Positions 22,205-30,751 of a DNA stretch of 64,000 nt are shown in pieces. The translations under genes were made by a program, and so were the position numbers. The stretch comes from Pseudomonas extremaustralis (lineage in GTDB: Bacteria; Pseudomonadota; Gammaproteobacteria; Pseudomonadales; Pseudomonadaceae): contig NZ_LT629689.1 in NCBI RefSeq assembly GCF_900102035.1, positions 2,170,001 to 2,234,000 on the forward strand, read 5' to 3'. The notes under the pieces were generated by a model. It was not told the DNA's origin. It was given only the letters and a program-made list of their open reading frames with translations, and searched no databases. Position 1 is the stretch's first letter. Each line of letters begins with the position of its first letter.

Positions 22205-22894
22205 TTAGACGGACAGGTAGCGGCTGATGGTTGCTTCGTCCACCCGGTCCCGGGTCTCTTCGATGACGAAGCGGCCCTTTTCGATCACCAGGAAACGGTC
22301 GGCGATTTCCAGGGTGAACGACAACACCTGCTCGGACACCACGATGGTCAGGTCCCTTAGGTTGCGAATCTCCTTCAGCGTGCGTGCGATGTCCTTGATG
22401 ATCGACGGCTGGATGCCCTCCGTCGGTTCATCCAGCAGCAGCACCTTGGGGTTGGTCGCCAGCGCCCGGGCAATCGCCAGTTGCTGTTGCTGGCCACCGG
22501 AGAGGTTGCCGCCCTTGCGCGACTGCATGTCGTAGAGCACCGGGAACAGCGCATACAAATCCTCCGGCACCTTGCCCCGCGCCGAGGCCGGCAGGCCGGT
22601 CTGGATGTTTTCCAATACGGTCATGCTCGGGAAAATCATGCGCCCCTGGGGCACATAGGCGATCCCGCGCGCGACCCGCTCATGGGTTTCCAGCGCCGAC
22701 ACATCGTGGCCGTCCACGCTGACTTGGCCCTTCCACTGCGGCAGGATGCCCATCAGGCTCTTGAACAAGGTGGTCTTGCCCATGCCGTTGCGGCCCATCA
22801 CCGCGACGATCTCGCGCTTGGCCACGTTGAGATCCAGGTCGTGGAGGATCTGGCTCTGCCCGTAGCCGCAGGACAATTGGTCGATCTTGAACAT
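22205..22894 (-). CDS. urtE: Urea/short-chain amide ABC transporter, ATP-binding subunit UrtE
   Basis: This 229-residue cytoplasmic ATPase belongs to a branched-chain-amino-acid/urea-type importer (LivF class). Walker A is GRNGMGKTT (about 34-42), the signature is NLSGGQQQQLAIARAL (about 134-149), and Walker B is VLLLDEPTEGIQPS (about 155-168), all complete. The pair UrtD/UrtE powers the permeases UrtB and UrtC. The start lies ten bases after urtD. The importer is linked to formamidase and amidase genes and no urease genes are present, so short amides are at least as likely a substrate as urea; the closest named analogue by context is the fmdDEF system. Confidence 0.93.
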   Translation of the reverse strand: MFKIDQLSCGYGQSQILHDLDLNVAKREIVAVMGRNGMGKTTLFKSLMGILPQWKGQVSVDGHDVSALETHERVARGIAYVPQGRMIFPSMTVLENIQTGLPASARGKVPEDLYALFPVLYDMQSRKGGNLSGGQQQQLAIARALATNPKVLLLDEPTEGIQPSIIKDIARTLKEIRNLRDLTIVVSEQVLSFTLEIADRFLVIEKGRFVIEETRDRVDEATISRYLSV

Positions 22895-22904
22895 GCCTGC
22901 TTCC

Positions 22905-23663
22905 TCAGTGGCCCAAATACACTTCGATGACTTTAGGGTTGCTTTGCACCGACTCCATGCTGCCCTCGGCCAGCACCTTGCCCTGGTGCAGCACCGTGAC
23001 CTTATGGGCGATGCTTTTGACGAATTCCATGTCGTGCTCGATCACCAGTACCGAACGGCCCTGGCTGATGCGGTTGAGCAGCTCGGCGGTTTGCGCGCGT
23101 TCGTTGACGCTCATGCCGGCCACCGGTTCGTCGAGCATCAGCAACTCGGGGTCCTGCATCAACAGCATGCCGATCTCCAGCCACTGCTTTTGCCCGTGGG
23201 ACAGCAGGTCCGCCTGTTGTTGCAGCAAGTCGCCGAGGAAGATCTCCCGCGCGACTTCCTCCACCCGCGCGATCACCTGGGCACTGCGCTTGAAAAACAG
23301 CGCACCCCAAACCTTGCGCCCGGCCGGGTAAGACATCTCGAGGTTCTCGAACACCGTGAGGTTCTCGTAGATCGACGGGTTCTGGAACTTGCGCCCGACC
23401 CCGGCGCGCACGATGTTGTACTCGCGCATCTTGGTCAGTTCCTGGCCGTCGAACTGGATGCTGCCGCTGGTGGCGCGGGTCTTGCCGCAGATCAAGTCGA
23501 GCACCGTGGTCTTGCCCGCACCGTTGGGGCCGATGACCACGCGCACTTCATTGCGGTCGATATACAGGTTGAGGTTGTCGACCGCCTTGAAGCCGTCGAA
23601 GGACACGGTGAGGCCTTCGATGGCCAGCACCGGTTTGTTCATTTCAAAGCCGACGGCGGTCAT
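22905..23663 (-). CDS. urtD: Urea/short-chain amide ABC transporter, ATP-binding subunit UrtD
   Basis: This is the second ATPase of the importer (252 aa, LivG class). Walker A is GPNGAGKTT, and Walker B lies in ELLMLDEPVAGMSVNER. The signature is SHGQKQWLEIGMLL, in which SHGQ replaces the usual SGGQ; this substitution is typical of UrtD proteins. The ATG overlaps the urtC stop by four bases, which indicates translational coupling. An in-frame internal ATG at residue 8 (MNKPVLAIEG) is an alternative start. Confidence 0.93.
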   Translation of the reverse strand: MTAVGFEMNKPVLAIEGLTVSFDGFKAVDNLNLYIDRNEVRVVIGPNGAGKTTVLDLICGKTRATSGSIQFDGQELTKMREYNIVRAGVGRKFQNPSIYENLTVFENLEMSYPAGRKVWGALFFKRSAQVIARVEEVAREIFLGDLLQQQADLLSHGQKQWLEIGMLLMQDPELLMLDEPVAGMSVNERAQTAELLNRISQGRSVLVIEHDMEFVKSIAHKVTVLHQGKVLAEGSMESVQSNPKVIEVYLGH

Positions 23664-24814
23664 GGCTGGGTCTCCAGGATTTTGGTTTTGGCCTTGGCTT
23701 TAACCGGGGCTTTCGCCACGGGCGGTGTGCGCCGCAGCAGTTTCGCCAACGCCTGGCGCCCATGACTGTCCCACAAGCCGGCCAGGCCATTGGGGAAGTA
23801 CATGACCACGGCGATGAACAGCCCGCCCATCAGGTACAGCCACAACTCGGGAAAGGATTCGGAAAAGTAGGTCTTGCCGTAGTTCACCAGCAGCGCGCCA
23901 TACACCGCGCCAAGCAGCGACATGCGCCCGCCCACCGCCGCGAAGATCACCATCTCGATCGACGGCACGATGCCCACGAACGACGGCGACATGAAGCCCA
24001 CCTGCAAGGCGAACATCGCCCCGCCAATCGCCGAGAACGCCGCCGCCACGCAGAACACGAAGATCTTGAAGCTGGCCACGTCATACCCGGAGAAACGCAC
24101 GCGCTCCTCCTTGTCGCGCATGGCCATCAACAGCCGGCCGAGCTTGGAGGCAAGGATGAAACGCCCGATGAAGATGCAGCCGAACAGCAACCCGGCGTTG
24201 ATGAAGTACAGGATCAGCTTCGCGCTGTCGGTGCGCAGCTCCCAGCCGAGCAGGGTCTTGAGGTCGGTGATGCCGTTGACGCCGCCGGTCAGGCCTTGCT
24301 GGCCAACGATCAGCACGGTGAGGATCAGCGCAATCGCCTGGGTCACGATGGAGAAATACACATCGCCCACGCGCCGCTTGAACAGGGCCATGCCGATGAT
24401 GAACGCGAGCAGCACCGGCACCGCGATCACCGCCACCAGGGTGAAACTGAAACTGTGGAACGGTTGCCACAACAGCGGCAGTTCGGTGATCTGGTTCCAG
24501 TCCATAAAGTCCGGGATGCCCGGCGTGGACTGGATCTTGGTGCTTTCAGGGTCGGACGCCTCCAGCTTGAGGAACATCGCCATGCAGTAGCCGCCGACGC
24601 CAAAGAACACGCCCTGCCCCAGGCTGAGAATGCCGCCATAGCCCCAGCACAACACCAGGCCCACGGCGACGAATGCGTAGGTCAGGTACTTGCCGACCAT
24701 GTTCAGCCGGAACGCATCCAACGTCAGGGGGAACACCACGAGAATCAGCAGCGCCAGCAACACGATGCCGATCAGGTTTTGCTGGCCGCCCAGCAGCTTG
24801 TCTAAAGCCTTCAT
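23660..24814 (-). CDS. urtC: Urea/short-chain amide ABC transporter, permease subunit UrtC
   Basis: This inner-membrane permease (384 aa, LivM class) has about ten hydrophobic segments. The family stretches GYGGILSLGQGVFFGVGGYCMAM and LLMAMRDKEERVRFSGYDV (the loop contacting the ATPase) are present, as is GRMSLLGAVYGALLVNYGK. It forms the translocation path with UrtB. The C-terminus is a short lysine/alanine-rich cytoplasmic tail (KAPVKAKAKTK). It lies ten bases after urtB and overlaps urtD by four bases. Confidence 0.94.
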   Translation of the reverse strand: MKALDKLLGGQQNLIGIVLLALLILVVFPLTLDAFRLNMVGKYLTYAFVAVGLVLCWGYGGILSLGQGVFFGVGGYCMAMFLKLEASDPESTKIQSTPGIPDFMDWNQITELPLLWQPFHSFSFTLVAVIAVPVLLAFIIGMALFKRRVGDVYFSIVTQAIALILTVLIVGQQGLTGGVNGITDLKTLLGWELRTDSAKLILYFINAGLLFGCIFIGRFILASKLGRLLMAMRDKEERVRFSGYDVASFKIFVFCVAAAFSAIGGAMFALQVGFMSPSFVGIVPSIEMVIFAAVGGRMSLLGAVYGALLVNYGKTYFSESFPELWLYLMGGLFIAVVMYFPNGLAGLWDSHGRQALAKLLRRTPPVAKAPVKAKAKTKILETQP

Positions 24815-24824
24815 CTGCTCGCCT

Positions 24825-25742
24825 CTACTTGCGCACTTTGATGGAGAACAACCCTTGCGGGCGCAGCATCAGGATCAGGATCACCGAGGACAAGGTCAGC
24901 ACCTTGGCCATCGAGCCACTGAGGAAAAACTCCGACAGCGATTGGGTCTGGGCGATCACGAACGCCGAGGCGATGGTGCCGAACAGGCTTTGCGCGCCGC
25001 CGAACACCACGACCAAAAAGGTGTCGACGATGTACTGCGAGCCCGCCGTCGGCCCGGTGGAGCCGATGGTGGTGAACGCCGCGCCCGCCACGCCGGCCAC
25101 GCCGCAGCCGAGGGCGAAGGTCATGCGGTCGACCTTGCGCGTATTGATGCCCACCGCGCGGCTCATCAAGCGGTTCTGCACGGTGGCACGCACCTGCAGG
25201 CCCCAGCGCGAGCGGTAGAGCATCAGGAAGATCGCCGCCGTCAGCAGCACGGTCAGGGCCATCATGAACAGGCCGTTGCGCGGGATCTCGATGGCATCGG
25301 TGAAGTTCACCGAGCCCATCAGCCAGGCTGGCGGTTCGGCGCTGACTTCACGGGCACCGAACACCGAGCGGAAGGTTTGCTGCATCACCAGGGACAGGCC
25401 CCAGGTGGCGAGCAAGGTGTCCAGCGGGCGCTTGTACAAGCGGCTGATCATCGCCCACTCCACCAGCCAGCCGACGGCGCCGGCAACGAGGAATGACAGG
25501 GCGATGGCGAAGAAGAAGTAATAGGGTTGGAAGCTTGGCGCAAAGTGCGCGGTGAGGCTGGAACACACGTAGGTGGTGTAGGCGCCGATGGTCAGGAACT
25601 CACCGTGGGCCATGTTGATCACCCCCATCTGGCCGAAGATGATCGCCAACCCCAATGCCATCAGCAGCAGCACGCAGAACACGGACAAGCCGTTGAACCC
25701 CTGCATTGCCGCGATGGCCCCAAATTCCGATAGCCATTCCAT
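24825..25742 (-). CDS. urtB: Urea/short-chain amide ABC transporter, permease subunit UrtB
   Basis: This inner-membrane permease (305 aa, LivH class) starts MEWLSEFGAIAAMQGFNGLS. The open frame extends further upstream, but that extension encodes the REPIN repeat, and the ATG at 25742 has an AGGAG ribosome site. Family motifs are GQMGVINMAHGEFLTIGAY, GAREVSAEPPAW and VRATVQNRLMSRAVGINT. It dimerises with UrtC. The gene is separated from urtA by 169 bases holding a REPIN, which could tune the ratio of binding protein to permease mRNA. Confidence 0.93.
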   Translation of the reverse strand: MEWLSEFGAIAAMQGFNGLSVFCVLLLMALGLAIIFGQMGVINMAHGEFLTIGAYTTYVCSSLTAHFAPSFQPYYFFFAIALSFLVAGAVGWLVEWAMISRLYKRPLDTLLATWGLSLVMQQTFRSVFGAREVSAEPPAWLMGSVNFTDAIEIPRNGLFMMALTVLLTAAIFLMLYRSRWGLQVRATVQNRLMSRAVGINTRKVDRMTFALGCGVAGVAGAAFTTIGSTGPTAGSQYIVDTFLVVVFGGAQSLFGTIASAFVIAQTQSLSEFFLSGSMAKVLTLSSVILILMLRPQGLFSIKVRK

Positions 25743-25801
25743 GATGATGGTCTCCTGAGAGCGGGAGGTGATAGTTGGAATGCGATGTGCTTTTGCTCTA
25801 T

Positions 25802-25888
25802 GTGGGAGGGGGCTTGCCCCCGATAGCGGTGGCTCAGTTATAGAGATGTCGACTGACACTCCGCCATCGGGGGCAAGCCCCCTCCCAC
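25802..25888. repeat. REPIN between urtA and urtB (87 bp)
   Basis: Two inverted copies of GTGGGAGGGGGCTTGCCCCC flank a spacer that is itself imperfectly inverted (GATAGCGGTGGCTCAG versus CTGACACTCCGCCATC). It follows the urtA stop by 23 bases. REP hairpins in such positions often protect the upstream transcript, so higher urtA than urtB mRNA is expected. Confidence 0.9.
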
Positions 25889-25911
25889 ATTTGAATCGGT
25901 GTGCTTGAAGG

Positions 25912-27120
25912 TTATTGGTAACCCTTTGGAAACGGATTTGGCTCGATCAGATCCGACTCGTAGATCACCTTGAACTGGCCGTTCGGCTGCACTTCACCGA
26001 TGCGCGACTTGCTCCACAGGTGATGGTTCTCGTGGATCTTCACGTAGCCTTCCGGCGCGGTTTTCAGCTCGATGCCAGGGGATGCGGCGACGACTTTGTC
26101 CACGTCGAAACTGCCGGCCTTCTCCACTGCCGCTTTCCATAGCCATGGGCCGAGGTAGGCGGCCTGGGTCACGTCGCCGATCACCGCATCCTTGCCGTAC
26201 TTGGCCTTGAAGGCTTCGACGAAGGCTTTGTTGTTGGGGTTGTCCAGGCTCTGGAAGTACTTCATCGAGGCATAGAAGCCGGCCATGTTTTCGCCGCCGA
26301 TGCCGAGCAATTCGTCTTCGGTCACCGACAGGGTCAGCAGGGTCTGCTTGGAGGCGTTCACGCCCGCCGCGTTGAGTTGTTTGTAGAACGCCACGTTGGA
26401 GCCACCCACCACGGCGGCGAACACCACGTCAGGCTTTTTCAGCTTGACCTTGTTGATCAGCGAACCGAACTGGGTGTTGCCCAGCGGGTAGTAGTCTTCG
26501 CCCACCACGGTGCCGTGCAGCACGTTCTCGATGTGCTTGCGCGCGATCTTCATCGAGGTGCGCGGCCAGATGTAGTCGGAGCCGACCAGGTAGAAGGTTT
26601 TCGCGCCCTTGGTCTTGGCGATCCAGTCGAGGCTGGCGAGGATTTGCTGGGTCGCTTCCTGGCCGGTGTAGATCACGTTTTTCGACTGTTCCAGGCCTTC
26701 GTAGAAGGTCGGGTAGTAGAGCAGGCCGTTTTCTTTCTCGAAGATCGGCAGCACGGCTTTACGCGACGCCGAGGTCCAGCAGCCGAACACGGCGGCGACC
26801 TTGTCGTTGACCAGCAGTTTCTTGGCCTTTTCGGCGAAGGTCGGCCAGTCGGACGCGCCGTCTTCCTGGATCACCTTGATCTGCCGTCCCAGAATCCCGC
26901 CCGAGGCGTTGATCTGCTCGATAGCCAGGCGTTCGGCCTGGATCGAACCGGTCTCGGAAATGGCCATGGTGCCGGTGGCCGAGTGCAACTGGCCGACGGT
27001 GACTTCGGTCGGGGTGACGGCGAGGCCTTCGTTATCGGCCAGCACGCCCTGGCTGAACAGTGCGGCCGCCAGTAATGACAGGGCCAACAGCGGTTTGGAG
27101 CGGATCAATCGTTGTGCCAT
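25912..27120 (-). CDS. urtA: Urea/short-chain amide ABC transporter, substrate-binding protein UrtA
   Basis: This periplasmic binding protein (402 aa) has a clear signal peptide: MAQRLIRSK, a hydrophobic core LLALSLLAAALFSQG, then cleavage after VLA before DNEGL. The mature part carries the UrtA/AmiC-like type I fold with GQLHSATGTMAISETG, AVFGCWTSASRKAVLP and YYPTFYEGLEQS. I chose the ATG at 27120 (AGGAG nine bases upstream) over an in-frame ATG 33 bases earlier, because the signal peptide begins there. It is the first gene of the urtABCDE-fmdAB-amiE-amiB run. The upstream gap holds two ATACG-N8-CGTA-type sites. It fits the amide-binding role of FmdD/UrtA; the exact ligand is unknown. Confidence 0.95.
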   Translation of the reverse strand: MAQRLIRSKPLLALSLLAAALFSQGVLADNEGLAVTPTEVTVGQLHSATGTMAISETGSIQAERLAIEQINASGGILGRQIKVIQEDGASDWPTFAEKAKKLLVNDKVAAVFGCWTSASRKAVLPIFEKENGLLYYPTFYEGLEQSKNVIYTGQEATQQILASLDWIAKTKGAKTFYLVGSDYIWPRTSMKIARKHIENVLHGTVVGEDYYPLGNTQFGSLINKVKLKKPDVVFAAVVGGSNVAFYKQLNAAGVNASKQTLLTLSVTEDELLGIGGENMAGFYASMKYFQSLDNPNNKAFVEAFKAKYGKDAVIGDVTQAAYLGPWLWKAAVEKAGSFDVDKVVAASPGIELKTAPEGYVKIHENHHLWSKSRIGEVQPNGQFKVIYESDLIEPNPFPKGYQ

Positions 27121-27176
27121 GGGGCGACTCCTCTGCAATGAGGGGTCCAGCATGGCGGCAGCGGGTCAGCGCGGGT

Positions 27177-27219
27177 ATACGCAGCCTGACGTAACGGCAT
27201 ACGTCATTTGACGTATGCC
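27177..27219 (-). promoter_or_regulatory. Tandem operators upstream of urtA (two ATACG-N8-CGTA sites, 22 bp apart)
   Basis: Site 1 (27177-27194) is ATACG-N8-CGTAA; site 2 (27199-27216) is ATACG-N8-CGTAT inside a larger perfect inverted repeat with 11-base arms (27196-27206 and 27209-27219). Their centres are 22 bases apart, two helical turns, so a regulator could bind the same face of the DNA. The sites lie 57 and 79 bases before the urtA ATG. A single matching site precedes fmdA. The nearest candidate regulator is the divergent LuxR-type response regulator. Confidence 0.6.
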
Positions 27220-27272
27220 GCTGCGCACCAATGCAGGGCAGGATCGCGCTCGCCCAGCCGCCACTGACCAAT

Positions 27273-27294
27273 GTGGAAGGGGGCTTGCTCCCAC
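27273..27294. repeat. Single REP element
   Basis: This single short palindrome of the same REP family (GTGGAAGGGGGCTTGC followed by TCCCAC) lies in the divergent gap between urtA and the sensor kinase gene. Confidence 0.8.
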
Positions 27295-27367
27295 ATTCGC
27301 CGCCCAGCGCATTTGAGGGCATGGAACTTGCTCACTCCCTTCGTCCACTCTGCGGAGCCTCCCCACC

Positions 27368-30300
27368 GTGCAATCCCCACCCGGCACCCAGCGCATCGTC
27401 AAGATCCGCCGCGACTACAACTCCTGGGTCGCCGACGAGACCATGGAAGACTACGCCCTGCGCTACACCCCCAAGTCGTTTCGCAAATGGTCGGAGCTGC
27501 GTATCGCCAACACCGCCCTGGGCGCGGTGTCATTCCTGGCGCTGGAGGCCATCGGCGGGGTATTGGCCCTCAGTTACGGCTTCACCAACACCTTCTGGGC
27601 GATCCTCACTATCAGCCTGGTGATCTTCCTCACCGGCCTGCCCATCAGCTATTACGCCGCGCGCTATGGCGTGGACATGGACCTGCTGACTCGCGGCGCC
27701 GGCTTCGGTTATATCGGCTCCACCATCACTTCGCTGATCTACGCCAGCTTCACCTTTCTGTTCTTCGCCCTGGAAGCGGCGATCATGGCCCTGGCGCTGG
27801 AGCTGTATTTCCATATCCCGCTGGCCTTCGCCTATGTGATCTGCTCGCTGCTGGTGATCCCGCTGGTGGCCTATGGCGTGACCCTGATCAGCCGCCTGCA
27901 ACTGTGGACTCAACCGCTGTGGCTGTTCTTGCTGGTATTGCCCTACGGCTTCGTGTGGTGGAAAAACCCCGACGCCTTCAGCGACTGGACCAGTTTTGTC
28001 GGGCGCAGCGGCGATGGCGGTGGCTTCAACCTGCTGGCGTTCTGCGCCGCCTGCACCGTGGCGCTGTCGCTGGTGACGCAGATCGGTGAGCAAGTGGACT
28101 ACCTGCGCTTCCTGCCGGAAAAGACCGCTGCCAATCGCAAGCGCTGGTGGGCCGCCCTGCTCTGCGCCGGCCCCGGCTGGATCATCCCCGGCGCCTTGAA
28201 GATGTTCGCCGGCGCGTTCCTGGCGTTCCTGGCCCTGCAACATGAAATCCCCATGGAGCGCGCCGCCGAGCCGACGCAGATGTACCTGGTCGCCTTCCGC
28301 TATGTGTTCAGTTCGCCGGAATGGGCGCTCGGCGCCATGGTGCTGTTCGTGTTCATCTCGCAGATGAAGATCAACCTGACCAACGCCTACGCCGGCTCCC
28401 TGGCCTGGTCGAACTTCTTCGCCCGCGTCACCCACAGCCACCCTGGGCGCGTGGTGTGGCTGGTGTTCAACGTGGCGATTGCGCTGATGCTGATGGAGCT
28501 GGGGGTGTTCGATGTGATCGACCAGGTGCTGGGCCTCTACGCCAATATCGCCATCGCCTGGATCGGCACGCTGGTGGCGGACCTGGTGATCAACAAGCCC
28601 TTGGGCCTGTCGCCGGCACACATCGAATTCAAGCGCGCGCACCTCTACGACATCAACCCGGTGGGCGTCGGCTCGATGTTGATTGCCTCGTTGCTGTCGA
28701 TCCTCGCCCACTTCGGCCTGTTCGGCGCCCTGGCCCAGGCGGCGCCGCCCTTCGTGGCGCTGGGCACGGCCTTGATCATGGCGCCGCTGCTGGCCTGGCT
28801 GACCAAGGGCAAGTACTACATCGCGCGCACCAGCGACGCCCAGTTGATTCACCCGGTGGCGCCCGCCACCCACGCGGTGTGCGGGCTGTGCAGCAACCCG
28901 TTCGAGACCGCCGACATGGCGTTCTGCCCGGCCTACAGCACGCCGATCTGTTCGCTGTGCTGTTCGCTGGATGCGCGCTGCGGCGACCGTTGCAAACCTC
29001 ACGCCCGCCTGGTCAGCCAGTTCGAAGGTGCGTTGCGCTGGTTGCTGCCCAACACCCTGATGCCACGCCTGCATACGCGCCTGGCCCATTACCTGGGGCT
29101 GCTGTTGGTGTTGGTGCTGCTGCTCGCTGGCGCCCTGGCCTTGATCTACGTACAGGCGGCCCAGGGCTTGCCCCATTCCGAGACGTTGTACCAGGCGTTC
29201 TTCAAAGCCTTCCTGACCCTCTCGGTGCTGGCCGCCGTGCTCGCCTGGTGGGTGGTGCTGACCCGCGAAAGCCGGCGCGTCGCCCAGGAAGAATCCGACC
29301 GCCAGACCCTGCTGTTGATGCAGGAGATCGACGCCCACAGCCTCACCGACCAGGCCCTGCAACAAGCCAAGGAGGCTTCGGAAGCGGCGAATGCCGCCAA
29401 GAGCCGCTACGTCACCGGGCTGTCCCACGAACTGCGCACGCCGCTGAACAGCATCCTCGGTTTCACCCAGATTCTGCAGCGCGACAGCGCCATGCCCGAA
29501 CAGCATCAGGACGCGCTGGCGACCATCCTGCGCAGCGGCTCGCACCTGCTGTCGCTGATCGACGGCCTGCTCGACGTGGCCAAGATCGAGGCCGGCAAGC
29601 TGCGCCTGGAACTCACCGAAATCCCCTTCCCCGAATTGATCCGCGACTTGGAACAGATGTTCACCCCGCAAGCCCAGGACAAGGGCCTGCGCTTTCGCCT
29701 GGACTGCGTGGGCAAGATCCCGGCGGTGGTGCGCGGCGATGAGAAACGCGTGCGCCAGATCCTGATCAACCTGCTGGGCAACGCAGTGAACTTCACCGAC
29801 AGCGGCGAGGTGTGCCTGCGGGTCAGCTACATGCGCGAAACCGCCAACTTCGAAATCATCGACACCGGTATCGGCATTGATCCGGGGCAACTGGAGCGGA
29901 TCTTCCAGCCGTTCGAACGCGGCGACCTGATGCGCCAGGACAAGGGCGTGGGCCTGGGGCTGACCATCACGCGCATGCTCACCTCGCTGATGGGCGGTGA
30001 GTTGCGCGTCACCAGCGAACTGGACAAGGGCACCTGCTTCCAGGTACGGCTGTTCCTGTCACAAGTACGTGCACCCCAGGCGGTGGTGCATGTGGAGCAC
30101 GACATCATCGGCTACCACGGCGAGCGCCGACGCATCCTGGTGGTGGACGACCATGTTGACCACCGCAAGGTGCTCAGCGGCATGCTCACGCCATTGGGTT
30201 TTGAAGTGGTCCAGGCCAGCAATGGCCAGGATGCGATCCGCCAGGTGGCGCTGCTGGCGCCGGACCTGATCCTGATGGACCTGTCGATGCCGACCCTGGA

Positions 30301-30751
30301 CGGTTACGAAACCAGCCGGCTGATCCGCCGCAATGCGCTGTCCACCGCGCCGATCATTGTGATCTCGGCCAACGCCTTCACCGACGACCGCGAACGCAGC
30401 ATCGCCGCAGCCTGCAACGACTACCTGGCCAAGCCGGTGCGCACCCCGGAACTGCTCGGCCGCCTGCAACAGCACCTGGGCCTGCAGTGGCTGCGCCGCA
30501 CCAAGACCTTCGTCGCGCCGCCGCCACCGGGCGTGCTGCCGAGCCCCGAAGACCTCGCCGCGCTCGCCGAACTCAGCGCCATCGGCTATGTGCGCGGGCT
30601 GCACGAAAAACTCGACACGATCCTTGAATACCGACCCGACACCGAACCTTTCATCAGCAAGGTGCGCGGGCTGCTCAAGGGTTTCCGCCTGGATGAACTG
30701 AACCGAACCCTCAAGGAGGCCGAAGATGAATGCACTCACCCACAGCACTGA
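27368..30751 (+). CDS. NCS1-type permease fused to a hybrid sensor histidine kinase
   Basis: This 1,127-residue membrane sensor starts at a GTG. Residues about 10-490 are a complete cytosine/purine-permease-like (NCS1) domain (RDYNSWVADETMEDYALRYT and about 12 membrane segments). A cysteine-rich linker follows (about 503-548; CxxC, CxxCC and several single Cys), then two more membrane helices (about 573-640), HisKA with SHELRTPLNS (His about 686), a HATPase with complete N and G boxes (NLLGNAVNF, DTGIGIDPG, GVGLGL), a receiver domain with Asp in LILMDLSMP (about 971), and a helical tail. The layout recalls CbrA, where a transporter domain feeds a kinase. The divergent amide operon suggests it senses an amide or related compound; this is inference. 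Its stop overlaps the next gene by 26 bases. Confidence 0.9.
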   Translation: MQSPPGTQRIVKIRRDYNSWVADETMEDYALRYTPKSFRKWSELRIANTALGAVSFLALEAIGGVLALSYGFTNTFWAILTISLVIFLTGLPISYYAARYGVDMDLLTRGAGFGYIGSTITSLIYASFTFLFFALEAAIMALALELYFHIPLAFAYVICSLLVIPLVAYGVTLISRLQLWTQPLWLFLLVLPYGFVWWKNPDAFSDWTSFVGRSGDGGGFNLLAFCAACTVALSLVTQIGEQVDYLRFLPEKTAANRKRWWAALLCAGPGWIIPGALKMFAGAFLAFLALQHEIPMERAAEPTQMYLVAFRYVFSSPEWALGAMVLFVFISQMKINLTNAYAGSLAWSNFFARVTHSHPGRVVWLVFNVAIALMLMELGVFDVIDQVLGLYANIAIAWIGTLVADLVINKPLGLSPAHIEFKRAHLYDINPVGVGSMLIASLLSILAHFGLFGALAQAAPPFVALGTALIMAPLLAWLTKGKYYIARTSDAQLIHPVAPATHAVCGLCSNPFETADMAFCPAYSTPICSLCCSLDARCGDRCKPHARLVSQFEGALRWLLPNTLMPRLHTRLAHYLGLLLVLVLLLAGALALIYVQAAQGLPHSETLYQAFFKAFLTLSVLAAVLAWWVVLTRESRRVAQEESDRQTLLLMQEIDAHSLTDQALQQAKEASEAANAAKSRYVTGLSHELRTPLNSILGFTQILQRDSAMPEQHQDALATILRSGSHLLSLIDGLLDVAKIEAGKLRLELTEIPFPELIRDLEQMFTPQAQDKGLRFRLDCVGKIPAVVRGDEKRVRQILINLLGNAVNFTDSGEVCLRVSYMRETANFEIIDTGIGIDPGQLERIFQPFERGDLMRQDKGVGLGLTITRMLTSLMGGELRVTSELDKGTCFQVRLFLSQVRAPQAVVHVEHDIIGYHGERRRILVVDDHVDHRKVLSGMLTPLGFEVVQASNGQDAIRQVALLAPDLILMDLSMPTLDGYETSRLIRRNALSTAPIIVISANAFTDDRERSIAAACNDYLAKPVRTPELLGRLQQHLGLQWLRRTKTFVAPPPPGVLPSPEDLAALAELSAIGYVRGLHEKLDTILEYRPDTEPFISKVRGLLKGFRLDELNRTLKEAEDECTHPQH

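Noticed and set aside
27530..29890. 786-residue minus-strand open frame
   Set aside because: It lies opposite the permease-kinase gene, has shadow-type composition, and the plus-strand product has clear domains.
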